64,000 bases of DNA from Agromyces intestinalis. Its GTDB lineage: Bacteria > Actinomycetota > Actinomycetes > Actinomycetales > Microbacteriaceae. Position 1 is the first letter of the stretch. Each line of letters opens with the position of its first letter. Where the stretch lies: positions 186,001-250,000 of the forward strand of contig NZ_CP043505.1 of assembly GCF_008365295.1 (NCBI RefSeq), in the 5' to 3' direction. Position numbers and translations under genes: made by a program. The notes beneath the pieces were generated by a model, which had not been told where the DNA came from, did not search any database, and was given only the letters and a program-made list of their open reading frames with translations. Positions 56,630 to 64,000 of the stretch are shown here, piece by piece.

Positions 56630-57438
56630 GAGGCGAGCACTCCCGCCGGGCGACCGTCGGCATCGACGACGACCTGCCGACCGTCGACCTGCGTGACGCG
56701 CAGCGCCCGCTCGGCGCGATCGGCGCCGATGAACCCCGCGACGAACTCGTCGGCCGGGCTCGCGATGATCTCGGCCGGCGTGCCCCGCTGCACGATCTCA
56801 CCGCGCTCGCGCAGGATCACGATCTGGTCGCCCAGGCGGAACGCCTCGTCGATGTCGTGCGTGACGAACAGCACGGTCTTGCCGAGCTCGCGCTGCAGAC
56901 GCAGCAGTTCGTCCTGCAGCTCGGTGCGCACGATCGGGTCGACCGCACCGAACGGCTCGTCCATGAGCAGGATATTCGGGTCGACCGCCAGCCCGCGTGC
57001 GACGCCCACGCGCTGCTGCTGCCCGCCAGAGAGCTGCGAGGGGTACTTGTCGGCGAGCGAGCGGTCGAGCCCGACGGTGTCCATGAGCTCGAGTGCCTTG
57101 GCCCGCGCGTCTCGGCGGCGCTCGCCGCGCAGCACCGGGACCGTGGCGATGTTGTCGACCACCCGGCGGTGGGGCAGCAGCCCCGAGTTCTGCATCACGT
57201 AGCCGATCGACCGGCGCAGCTTCACGGGATCGACGGTCGAGACATCCGTGCCGTCGATGCGCACCTCGCCTGCGGTCGGATCAACCATGCGATTGACCAT
57301 CCGCAGCAGCGTCGTCTTGCCCGAGCCCGAGGAGCCGACGAGCACGGTCGTGCGGTGCGGCGGCACGACGAGATCGACATCCGCGACGGCGACCGTGCCG
57401 TCGGGATACTGCTTGGTGACGCTGCGGAACTCGATCAT
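56626..57438 (-). CDS. osmoprotectant ABC transporter ATP-binding protein
   Basis: 270 residues. Walker A GSSGSGKTT, YVMQNSGLLPHRRVVDNI, signature LSGGQQQRVGVARGL, Walker B ILLMDEPFGAVD, HDIDEAFRLGD: OpuCA/ProV type, without C-terminal CBS domains. ATG at 57438 behind GGGGCGG. First gene of the opuC-like operon; a TetR gene precedes it on the same strand by 123 nt. Confidence 0.93.
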   Translation of the reverse strand: MIEFRSVTKQYPDGTVAVADVDLVVPPHRTTVLVGSSGSGKTTLLRMVNRMVDPTAGEVRIDGTDVSTVDPVKLRRSIGYVMQNSGLLPHRRVVDNIATVPVLRGERRRDARAKALELMDTVGLDRSLADKYPSQLSGGQQQRVGVARGLAVDPNILLMDEPFGAVDPIVRTELQDELLRLQRELGKTVLFVTHDIDEAFRLGDQIVILRERGEIVQRGTPAEIIASPADEFVAGFIGADRAERALRVTQVDGRQVVVDADGRPAGVLAS

Positions 57439-57561
57439 GCCGCCCCGTTTCCGCGGGCCGGCATTCGCGCCCCGCCTCACCCAGCCAAACACCATTCGAG
57501 ACGGCAGGCAAACGACTTGACGCCGTGCGACGAAGGTGTCGCGGCGGCGTTCGGGAGTCGC

Positions 57562-58221
57562 TCAGGCCGCGTTCGAGGCGATGAGGCGCCCCGCGAGGTG
57601 CGGTTCGAGGTAGTCGCGCACGATGCGCTTGGCCTCGTCGAGGTAGCGCGGGTCGCCGTCGAGGTCGCGGGTGAACGCACGGTTGATGAGCGCGCCCCCG
57701 AGCTCCAGCGCGACGCCCAGGCGGAAGCGCAGTTCGGCGCTGTCGGATGCCTCGCCGAACTCGGCCTCGATCACCGACGCCATGCGCGCGGCGATCTCGG
57801 GCTCGCCGTCTTCGGCGAGGTCGCGGTCGCCGCGGTGGATCACCGAGAACCCGGGCTCTTCGCGGTGCAGGTCGGTGCACGCGTCGAGCGCCGTCTCGAC
57901 CACTCGCCACCAGTCGTCGGTGCTCACCGAAGCGAGCCGTTCGGCGATCCGCAGCCGGAAGCGCTCGACCGACCGCTCACGCAACGCGTGCAGCACGGCG
58001 ACGCGGTCGGGGAAGTAGCGGTACACGGTGCCGATCGACGCGCCCGCTCGCTCGGCCACCATCTGCGTGGTGAGCCGTTCGAAGCCGATCTCGTCGGTGA
58101 TCTCGGCAGCAGCGTCGAGCAGCGCGTCGAGCCGCTGGCTGCTGCGGCGCTGCGTCGGCTCCGTGCGCACGGTGCGCCGACGCCCGTGGTCGGCCCCCAG
58201 AATCAGGTCGATGTGCGGCAC
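57562..58221 (-). CDS. TetR family regulator
   Basis: 219 residues. HTH: RSSQRLDALLDAAAEITDEIGFERLTTQMVAERAGASIGTVYRYFPDRVAVLHALRER, the TetR N-terminal signature; C-terminal ligand domain with GDPRYLDEAKRIVRDYLEPHLAG. GTG at 58221 has GGAGG five nt upstream; a -10 TAGAGT lies at 58254-58249. Its ligand is unknown; position suggests control of the transporter or of the divergent phosphatase. Confidence 0.93.
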   Translation of the reverse strand: MPHIDLILGADHGRRRTVRTEPTQRRSSQRLDALLDAAAEITDEIGFERLTTQMVAERAGASIGTVYRYFPDRVAVLHALRERSVERFRLRIAERLASVSTDDWWRVVETALDACTDLHREEPGFSVIHRGDRDLAEDGEPEIAARMASVIEAEFGEASDSAELRFRLGVALELGGALINRAFTRDLDGDPRYLDEAKRIVRDYLEPHLAGRLIASNAA

Positions 58222-58329
58222 GGAACCTCCCTCATGTTCGCCGGACTACTCTACCCGGGGCCGCGGGGCCCGAAGACCAGCCGGTGAACCGCCCTGGCCA
58301 CCCGCGCCATCCGGTTCGCCCCGCGAGAT

Positions 58330-58350
58330 CATGACGGGCCGGAGGTCATG
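58330..58350. promoter_or_regulatory. operator-like palindrome before the App1 gene
   Basis: CATGAC (58330-58335), nine-base spacer, GTCATG (58345-58350), 13 nt before the App1 ATG. Centre-to-centre spacing and symmetry fit a TetR-type dimer; the divergent TetR gene starts 108 nt away. Binding is inference. Confidence 0.5.
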
Positions 58351-58363
58351 ACAGACTGAGAGG

Positions 58364-59419
58364 ATGCCGGTCGACACCCCGCCCCCGGCCGGTCCTCACG
58401 CGCGCATGGCCCGGCACCGCGCCGCGCGCCTCGAGGACTGGATCCACGACGTCCGCGAGCGGTGGGCGCGCCGGCGCGGGCATCTGCCGACGGTGATTCC
58501 CTACACCGGCTACGGCTCGACCGAGTGGGTGCGGGTGTTCTGCCGCGTGCTGCTGTCCAAGCCGAAGCCGTCGGTCGCGGGCTCCGCTCGCCGACTGCAG
58601 CAGGGCATCCGCGGCTGGCGCAGCTTCACGAGCGTGCCCGTCGGCGACGTGCCCGTGTCGATCGAGGTCGGCGGATCGCGCATCGAGGTCCTGGCCGACC
58701 GCGGCGGTGTGGTCGACACGAGGGTGCCCGTCCGCCTCGAGCCCGGCTGGCACACCGCGACCCTGCACACCGAGGGCGCCGAGCCGGTCGAGGCCCCGAT
58801 CACGGTCGTCGCGCCCGAGACCCGCTTCGGCATCATCTCCGACGTCGACGACACGGTCATGGTCACCGCACTGCCCCGGCCGCTCGTCGCCGCGTGGAAC
58901 ACCTTCGTGCTCGACGAGCACGCGCGCATCCCGACGCCGGGCATGGCGGTGCTGTACGAGCGGATCGTGCGCGCGAACCCCGGGATCCCCGTGATCTACC
59001 TCTCGACCGGGGCCTGGAACGTCGCGCCGACGCTCAGCCGGTTCCTGTCCCGCAACCTCTACCCCGCCGGGCCCCTGCTGCTCACCGACTGGGGCCCGAC
59101 GCATGATCGCTGGTTCCGCAGCGGACGCGAGCATAAAGACGAGAACCTGCGCCGGCTCGCCGAGGAGTTCCCCGACATCAAGTGGCTGCTCATCGGCGAC
59201 GATGGCCAGCACGATGAGGAGCACTACGCGCGCTTCGCGACGGAGCACCCCGATCGCGTCGCGGCGGTCGCGATCCGGCGGCTCTCCACCGGCGAGGCGG
59301 TGCTCGCCGGCGGCCGCTCCAAGACCGACGGGCACGAGTCGGATGTCCCGTGGGTGTCGGCGAGCGACGGCTCGCGCCTGGCCGATCAGCTCGCCGAGGT
59401 CGGCGTCCCGATCGCCTGA
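58364..59419 (+). CDS. App1/DUF2183-type phosphatase
   Basis: 351 residues. HAD-type core IISDVDDTVMVTALP with DxDxT at about residue 165, then STGAWNVAPTLSRFL, LLLTDWGPTHDRWFRSG and KWLLIGDDGQHDEEHYARFA, matching the App1 (phosphatidate phosphatase-like) family. N-terminal 140 residues are a beta-rich accessory domain. Cytoplasmic; substrate in bacteria unknown. GAGAGG directly before the ATG is unusually close. Confidence 0.88.
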   Translation: MPVDTPPPAGPHARMARHRAARLEDWIHDVRERWARRRGHLPTVIPYTGYGSTEWVRVFCRVLLSKPKPSVAGSARRLQQGIRGWRSFTSVPVGDVPVSIEVGGSRIEVLADRGGVVDTRVPVRLEPGWHTATLHTEGAEPVEAPITVVAPETRFGIISDVDDTVMVTALPRPLVAAWNTFVLDEHARIPTPGMAVLYERIVRANPGIPVIYLSTGAWNVAPTLSRFLSRNLYPAGPLLLTDWGPTHDRWFRSGREHKDENLRRLAEEFPDIKWLLIGDDGQHDEEHYARFATEHPDRVAAVAIRRLSTGEAVLAGGRSKTDGHESDVPWVSASDGSRLADQLAEVGVPIA

Positions 59420-59459
59420 GCGGGTCGTCGAGCCCGATCAGGTCGCCGGCAGCCGACCG

Positions 59460-60512
59460 TCAGCTCGGCAACACCGCCGCGCGCGCCTGCCGGAATCGCA
59501 GCAGGCCGCGGTTGACCTGCCGAGCCCACAGCGGACCGCGATAGATGAACGCCGAGTACCCCTGCACGAGTGTGGCTCCGGCGTCGAGCCGGTCCTGCAC
59601 ATCGGCCGCGGTCTCGACGCCGCCCACCGAGATCACGCACAGCTCGGCCGGAACCTGCTCGCGCACGATGCGCAGCACCTCGAGCGACCTCGCTGCGAGG
59701 GGCGCACCCGACAGCCCGCCGGCGCCGATCCGCTCGACCTCGGCCGCGGGGGTCTTCAGGCCGTCGCGCGAGATGGTCGTGTTCGTAGCGATGATGCCGT
59801 CGAGACCGAGCGAGACCGCGAGCGCGCAGATGCGCCGGACCTCGTCGTCGGTGAGGTCGGGTGCGATCTTCACGAGCAGCGGTGTGTCGCCGGCCGCGCC
59901 GCGGACGGTGCGCAGCAGCGGCTCGAGTGCGTCGAGCTCCTGCAGGCCGCGAAGGCCCGGCGTGTTCGGCGAGCTGACGTTGACGGCGAGGTAGTCGGCA
60001 TGGGGCGCGAGCACCCGCGCGCTGCGCTCGTAGTCGGCCGCCGCTTCATCGACCGGGGTGACCCGGCTCTTTCCGATGTTGACGCCCAGCACCGGCCGGT
60101 GCGTGCGACGGGCCAGCCGCGAGAGGCGGCCGGCCGCGGCATCCGCACCGCCGTTGTTGAAGCCCATCCGGTTGACCAGCGCGCGATCGGCGATGAGCCG
60201 GAACAGACGCGGACGGTCGTTGCCCGGCTGCGCGATCGCGGTGAGGGTGCCCACCTCGACGTGGCCGAATCCGAGGTTGCCGAGGCCCCGCACGGCGAAG
60301 CCGTCTTTGTCGAACCCGGCTGCCACGCCGAACGGCGACGGGAAGCGCAGCCCGAGCGCCTCCACCGCGAGCGACGGATCGGGGCGTGTGACGCGCTCGA
60401 CGAGTCGCCCGAACCCGAGCGTCGGGAGCAGGCGGATGACCCGGAACGCGAGGTGATGCGCGTTCTCTGGGTCCATACGGGAGAAGACCAGCGAGAAGAG
60501 GAGTCGATACAT
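59460..60512 (-). CDS. pyrD: dihydroorotate dehydrogenase, quinone type
   Basis: 350 residues, class 2: membrane-associating N-terminus MYRLLFSLVFSRMDPENAHHLAF, FMN barrel with GVAAGFDKDG, LVNRMGFNNGGADA, GVNIGKSR, NVSSPNTPGLRGLQ (Ser base of class 2), KIAPDLTDDE and ATNTTISRDGL, ISVGGVETAAD. Fourth step of pyrimidine synthesis, electrons to quinone. Converges with App1. Confidence 0.96.
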   Translation of the reverse strand: MYRLLFSLVFSRMDPENAHHLAFRVIRLLPTLGFGRLVERVTRPDPSLAVEALGLRFPSPFGVAAGFDKDGFAVRGLGNLGFGHVEVGTLTAIAQPGNDRPRLFRLIADRALVNRMGFNNGGADAAAGRLSRLARRTHRPVLGVNIGKSRVTPVDEAAADYERSARVLAPHADYLAVNVSSPNTPGLRGLQELDALEPLLRTVRGAAGDTPLLVKIAPDLTDDEVRRICALAVSLGLDGIIATNTTISRDGLKTPAAEVERIGAGGLSGAPLAARSLEVLRIVREQVPAELCVISVGGVETAADVQDRLDAGATLVQGYSAFIYRGPLWARQVNRGLLRFRQARAAVLPS

Positions 60513-60538
60513 GCCGCGTTCAGGCTACCCGAGCGCGC

Positions 60539-61012
60539 TCACTCGACCGGTCGGGCCGGGAGCCTGCCGTGTTCGGCGCGCAGCTGGCCGATCGCCGACT
60601 CGAAGTCGTCGAGCGAGTCGAACGCCTGGTAGACGCTCGCGAACCGCAGATAGGCGACCTCGTCGAGCTCGCGCAACGGAGGCAGCACGGCGAGGCCGAT
60701 GTCGTTCGCGTCGATCTGCGACGCACCCGTCGAGCGGATCGTCTCCTCGACCTTCTGCGCGAGCACGGCGAGGTCGCTGTCGGTGACGGGGCGGCCCTGA
60801 CACGCCTTGCGCACGCCGAGCACCACCTTCTCGCGGCTGAACGGCTCGACCACTCCCGAGCGCTTGATCACCGACAGGCTCGCGGTCTCGGTCGTCGAGA
60901 ACCGCCGGCCGCACTCGGGGCATTGGCGCCGGCGACGGATCGAGAGGCCGTCGTCACTCGTGCGCGAGTCGATCACCCGCGAATCGGGGTGGCGGCAGAA
61001 CGGACAGTACAT
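60539..61012 (-). CDS. nrdR: transcriptional repressor NrdR
   Basis: 157 residues. Zinc ribbon [17 protein letters not shown]...[12 protein letters not shown] and an ATP-cone ([40 protein letters not shown]). Binds NrdR boxes of ribonucleotide reductase genes. ATG at 61012. Sits 26 nt before pyrD on the same strand. No nrd genes in view. Confidence 0.97.
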   Translation of the reverse strand: MYCPFCRHPDSRVIDSRTSDDGLSIRRRRQCPECGRRFSTTETASLSVIKRSGVVEPFSREKVVLGVRKACQGRPVTDSDLAVLAQKVEETIRSTGASQIDANDIGLAVLPPLRELDEVAYLRFASVYQAFDSLDDFESAIGQLRAEHGRLPARPVE

Positions 61013-61035
61013 GGCGTCTCCAGCCTAGCCGCGGC

Positions 61036-62352
61036 TCAGCGGCTCTCGGCCGGGAACCGGGCCGTCACCGCGTCGCCGTGCGCCGGAAAGTCCTCTTCGG
61101 CCGACAGCGCCGCGATGACCGGGGCCACGTCGCGCAGCGCCGCCTCGTCGTATCGCACGACCTGCTGCGGTCGCAGGTAGGTCGACGCCGAGAGCCCCGA
61201 CGCATATCGCGCGGTGCCGCCGGTGGGCAGCACGTGGTTCGAGCCCGCGGCGTAGTCGCCGAGGCTCACCGGCGAGTACGGCCCGATGAAGATCGCGCCG
61301 GCGTTCTCGATGCCGCCGAGCACCGCGTCGGGGTCGGCGACCTGGATCTCGAGGTGCTCGGGCGCGAATGCGTTCACGAAGTCGGCAGCCTGCGCGAGGT
61401 CGTCGACGAGCACGATCGCCGACTGCGGACCCCTGAGCGCGGTCACGGCACGCTCGGCGTGCCGGGTCGCGGCCGCGCGGGTTTCGAGCCGCCGGTCGAC
61501 CTCGGCCGCGAACTCGGCCGAGTCGGTGACCAGCACGGATGCCGCGAGCTCGTCGTGCTCGGCCTGGCTCAGCAGGTCGGCGGCGACGAACTCCGCGTCG
61601 GCGGCGGCGTCGGCGATCACGACGATGTCGGTCGGCCCGGCCTCGGCGTCGATGCCCGTGACCCCGGCCACGGCGCGCTTGGCGGCCGCGACGTACACGT
61701 TGCCGGGGCCGGTGACGCGCTGCACCGGTTCGAGGTCCAGGTCCGGCACGCCGTAGGCGAACGCGCCGATCGCGCCCGCGCCGCCCATCGCGTACACCTC
61801 GTCGACGCCCAGCAGCGCGGCGATCGCCGCGATCGTCGGGTGCACCCGACCACCGTGGTCGGCCTGTGCGGGCGAGGCGAGCGCGATCGAACGCACTCCG
61901 GCCGCCTGGGCGGGCACCACGTTCATGATCACGCTCGACGGGTACACCGTCTTGCCGCCGGGCACGTACAACCCGACGCGGGCGACCGGCTGCCAGCGCT
62001 GCTCGATCACCGCGCCCGGCGCCAGCTCCGTCGTCACCGGCGGCGGCACCTGCGCGGCGCTCGCGGCGCGGACGCGGGCGATCGTCGCCTCGATCGCCGA
62101 CCGCAGGTCGGGGTCGAGCGCCTCGGCGGCGGCCGCGAGCTCGTCGGCAGACACCCGCACCGACGCCGGTCGCACCCGGTCGAACCGCTCGGACTGGTCG
62201 ACGAGCGCCGCCGACCCGCGCTCGCGCACGTCGTCGATGAGCTCCTGCGCCACGTGCAGGGCGGCCGACACGTCGGTCGACGCCCGCGGCACCGCCGCGA
62301 GCAGTTCGGACTCGGACGGACGGGTTCCCCGCAGATCGATGACGCGCAGCAT
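61036..62352 (-). CDS. hisD: histidinol dehydrogenase
   Basis: 438 residues. VGLYVPGGKTVYPSSVIMNVVPAQAAGV, GVDEVYAMGGAGAIGAFAYGV, TGPGNVYVAAAKRAV, AGPTDIVVIADAAAD, DLLSQAEHDELAASVLVT and NAFAPEHLEIQV with the catalytic and zinc residues. Two-step oxidation of histidinol to histidine, last of the pathway. ATG at 62352 gives MLRVIDLRGTRP. The longer frame reads into dnaE and is rejected. Other his genes are outside the window. Confidence 0.97.
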   Translation of the reverse strand: MLRVIDLRGTRPSESELLAAVPRASTDVSAALHVAQELIDDVRERGSAALVDQSERFDRVRPASVRVSADELAAAAEALDPDLRSAIEATIARVRAASAAQVPPPVTTELAPGAVIEQRWQPVARVGLYVPGGKTVYPSSVIMNVVPAQAAGVRSIALASPAQADHGGRVHPTIAAIAALLGVDEVYAMGGAGAIGAFAYGVPDLDLEPVQRVTGPGNVYVAAAKRAVAGVTGIDAEAGPTDIVVIADAAADAEFVAADLLSQAEHDELAASVLVTDSAEFAAEVDRRLETRAAATRHAERAVTALRGPQSAIVLVDDLAQAADFVNAFAPEHLEIQVADPDAVLGGIENAGAIFIGPYSPVSLGDYAAGSNHVLPTGGTARYASGLSASTYLRPQQVVRYDEAALRDVAPVIAALSAEEDFPAHGDAVTARFPAESR

Positions 62353-62384
62353 GTCTCCCAGCGTATCGACCGGGGCGGGCCCGC

Positions 62385-64000
62385 TCAGACCAAGCAGTTC
62401 GGCCCGAGCAGGCTCTTCAACTCGCCGAAGAAGTCGGCGCTGACCGACACCGGGTACGGCAGCTCGAACACCCGCGCCGAGCCGCCCTTGGTGAGCCGCA
62501 GCCGCACCTCGGTGTCGCCGCGGTGCCGGATCAGCACGTCGCCCAGAGCGGTGATCGTGTCGGTCGTCGCCCGCACATCGGGAATCGAGATGACCACCGG
62601 ACCGTTCTCGTCGTCGGCCGAGCCGAGGTCGGGCGAGAACACGCTGAACGCGTGCAGGTTCATGCCATCGTCGCGGAGCGAGACACGCCCACGCACGACG
62701 ACGATCGAGTCGCTGCGCAGCGCCGGTGCGAACTCCTGGTACGCCTTGCCCATGAACATGACCGTGATCTCGCCCGAGAAGTCCTCGACCTGGATCATGC
62801 CGTACTGGTTGCCGCTCTGACGGGCAACCCGGTGCTGCACGCTCGTGACGAGGCCGGCGACCGTCACCGTCTCGCCGTCCTGCGTCGAGTCCGACCCGGT
62901 GAGGTCGGTGATCGAGATCGACGCGTGCTTGGCCAGCGGCGCCTCGAGCCCCGCGAGCGGGTGATCGGAGACGTAGAGGCCGAGCATCTCGCGTTCGAAG
63001 GCGAGCTTGTCCTTCTTGGCCCACTCGGGGCGATCGGGCACGAGCGACGGCGCAGCATCCTTCTCGTGCTCCTCGAAGAGGCTGTCGAAGTCGAAGCCGA
63101 TATCGCCGTTCTCCTCGGCCCGCTTGTCCTTCACCGCCTGCTCGACCGCGCCCTCGTGGATTTCGACGAGCGAGCGCCGGGTGTGCCCGAGCGAGTCGAA
63201 GGCGCCGGCCTTCACGAGCGACTCGATCGTGCGCTTGTTCGCGACGGGGATCGGCACCTTCTTCAGGAAGTCGTGGAACGACTCGAACCGCCCCTTCGCG
63301 TCGCGCGCGCCGCGGATCGCATCGACGACGTTGAAGCCGACGTTGCGCACCGCGCCGAGGCCGAAGCGGATGTCTTCGCCGACGGCGGCGAAGAACCCGA
63401 TCGACTCGTTCACGTCGGGCGGTAGCACCTTGATGCCCATGCGCCGGCACTCGTTGAGGTACAGCGCGAGCTTGTCGCGGGCGTCGCCCACGCTCGTGAG
63501 CAGCGCCGCCATGTACTCGGCCGGGTAGTGGGCCTTCAGGTACGCAGTCCAATAGCTGAGCACGCCGTACGCGGCCGAGTGCGCTTTGTTGAAGGCGTAG
63601 TCGGAGAACGGCAGCAGGATGTCCCACAGGGTCTTCACTGCGGCATCCGAGTAGCCGTTCTCGTTCATGCCCGACTTGAAGCCCTCGTATTGCTTGTCGA
63701 GCTCGGACTTCTTCTTCTTGCCCATCGCGCGCCGCAGGATGTCGGCCTGACCGAGCGAGAACCCGGCGACCTTCTGCGCGATCGCCATCACCTGCTCTTG
63801 GTAGATGATGAGGCCGTACGTGGTGTCGAGGATGTCGCGCAGCGGCTCGGCGAGCTCGGGATGGATCGGGGTGATCTCTTGCTGACCGTTCTTGCGCAGC
63901 GCGTAGTTGGTGTGCGAGTTCGCGCCCATCGGGCCCGGGCGGTACAGCGCGATGACGGCCGAGATGTCCTCGAAGTTGTCGGGCTTCATGAGGCGCAGCA
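62385..64000 (-). CDS. dnaE: DNA polymerase III alpha subunit, C-terminal part
   Basis: About 538 residues of the C-terminal half; continues past the right edge. Visible: IALYRPGPMGANSHTNYALRKNG, TTYGLIIYQEQVMAIAQKVAGFSLGQADILRRAMGKKKKSEL and FNKAHSAAYGVLSYWTAYLKAHYPAEYMAALL (polymerase core), helix-hairpin-helix region (FDSLGHTRRSL), OB fold (VTVAGLVTSVQHR...YGMIQVEDFSGEITVMFMGKAY) and a C-terminal domain. Replicative polymerase of the DnaE1 type; catalytic aspartates are upstream of the window. Confidence 0.96.
   Translation of the reverse strand, partial: LRLMKPDNFEDISAVIALYRPGPMGANSHTNYALRKNGQQEITPIHPELAEPLRDILDTTYGLIIYQEQVMAIAQKVAGFSLGQADILRRAMGKKKKSELDKQYEGFKSGMNENGYSDAAVKTLWDILLPFSDYAFNKAHSAAYGVLSYWTAYLKAHYPAEYMAALLTSVGDARDKLALYLNECRRMGIKVLPPDVNESIGFFAAVGEDIRFGLGAVRNVGFNVVDAIRGARDAKGRFESFHDFLKKVPIPVANKRTIESLVKAGAFDSLGHTRRSLVEIHEGAVEQAVKDKRAEENGDIGFDFDSLFEEHEKDAAPSLVPDRPEWAKKDKLAFEREMLGLYVSDHPLAGLEAPLAKHASISITDLTGSDSTQDGETVTVAGLVTSVQHRVARQSGNQYGMIQVEDFSGEITVMFMGKAYQEFAPALRSDSIVVVRGRVSLRDDGMNLHAFSVFSPDLGSADDENGPVVISIPDVRATTDTITALGDVLIRHRGDTEVRLRLTKGGSARVFELPYPVSVSADFFGELKSLLGPNCLV

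Noticed and set aside
61036-63627. hisD frame extended into dnaE
   Set aside because: Conserved dnaE sequence occupies that DNA in another frame; hisD starts at 62352.

Overview
The window is about 70% G+C and densely coded, with many GTG and some TTG starts, 4-nt stop/start overlaps and almost no AT-rich spacers. Gene content (MecI/BlaI-type regulators, long LeuA, DnaJ2-type chaperone under HrcA/CIRCE, cydABDC, class 2 PyrD, actinobacterial primase/dGTPase/DusB cluster) points to an actinobacterium, most likely family Microbacteriaceae (an Agromyces-like organism). That taxonomic call is inference from gene order and sequence feel, not from a marker gene. I see no rRNA, tRNA, insertion sequence, prophage or CRISPR array.

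Layout. 1-2543: the end of a secreted, probably M6-metalloprotease-like protein, then two coupled lipoproteins, one a TlpA-type thioredoxin. 2563-6914 (minus): dusB-dgt-dnaG. 7009-11409: an accessory block with a YbaK deacylase, a FrnE-like DsbA with a coupled 48-residue ORF, and a class A beta-lactamase divergent from a LysR regulator that is followed by a second serine beta-lactamase-fold protein. 11458-15577: uppS and recO (overlapping), a TRIC-like channel, and leuA preceded by a newly read leucine leader peptide with four consecutive Leu codons. 15797-20059 (minus): a two-component system feeding a MacB/FtsX-type ABC transporter. 20188-27303 (minus): the conserved era-corC-ybeY-phoH-hinT-rsmE-dnaJ-hrcA operon starting at a CIRCE operator.

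27484-31854 (plus): two tandem DUF4870 membrane proteins, then PadR regulator, permease-prefix protein and a DrrAB-like ABC exporter, bracketed by long palindromes. 32072-35812 (minus): hemW, DUF1990, lepA. 35885-42036: a hydrolase, rpsT with a strong terminator, a small secreted peptidoglycan-binding protein, then holA-comEC-comEA (minus) with an unusually long comEC/holA overlap. 42143-52142 (minus): leuS, pabB and the complete cytochrome bd operon cydABDC. 52233-53481 (plus): BlaI/M56 pair divergent from cydA with a shared operator. 53492-64000: DedA protein, osmoprotectant ABC transporter (opuC-like) with an adjacent TetR, an App1-type phosphatase, pyrD, nrdR, hisD and the 3' part of dnaE.

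The conserved backbone (dnaG ... recO ... era ... hrcA ... hemW/lepA ... holA/comEC/leuS) is interrupted by three accessory cassettes. The most striking signal is not a gene: an 11-mer, CGGATGCCWCG, occurs at least 28 times by hand count on both strands, in several different reading frames and in non-coding DNA, over 100 times more often than base composition predicts. It behaves like a DNA-level signal such as an uptake sequence, Chi-like site or chromosome-architecture motif.
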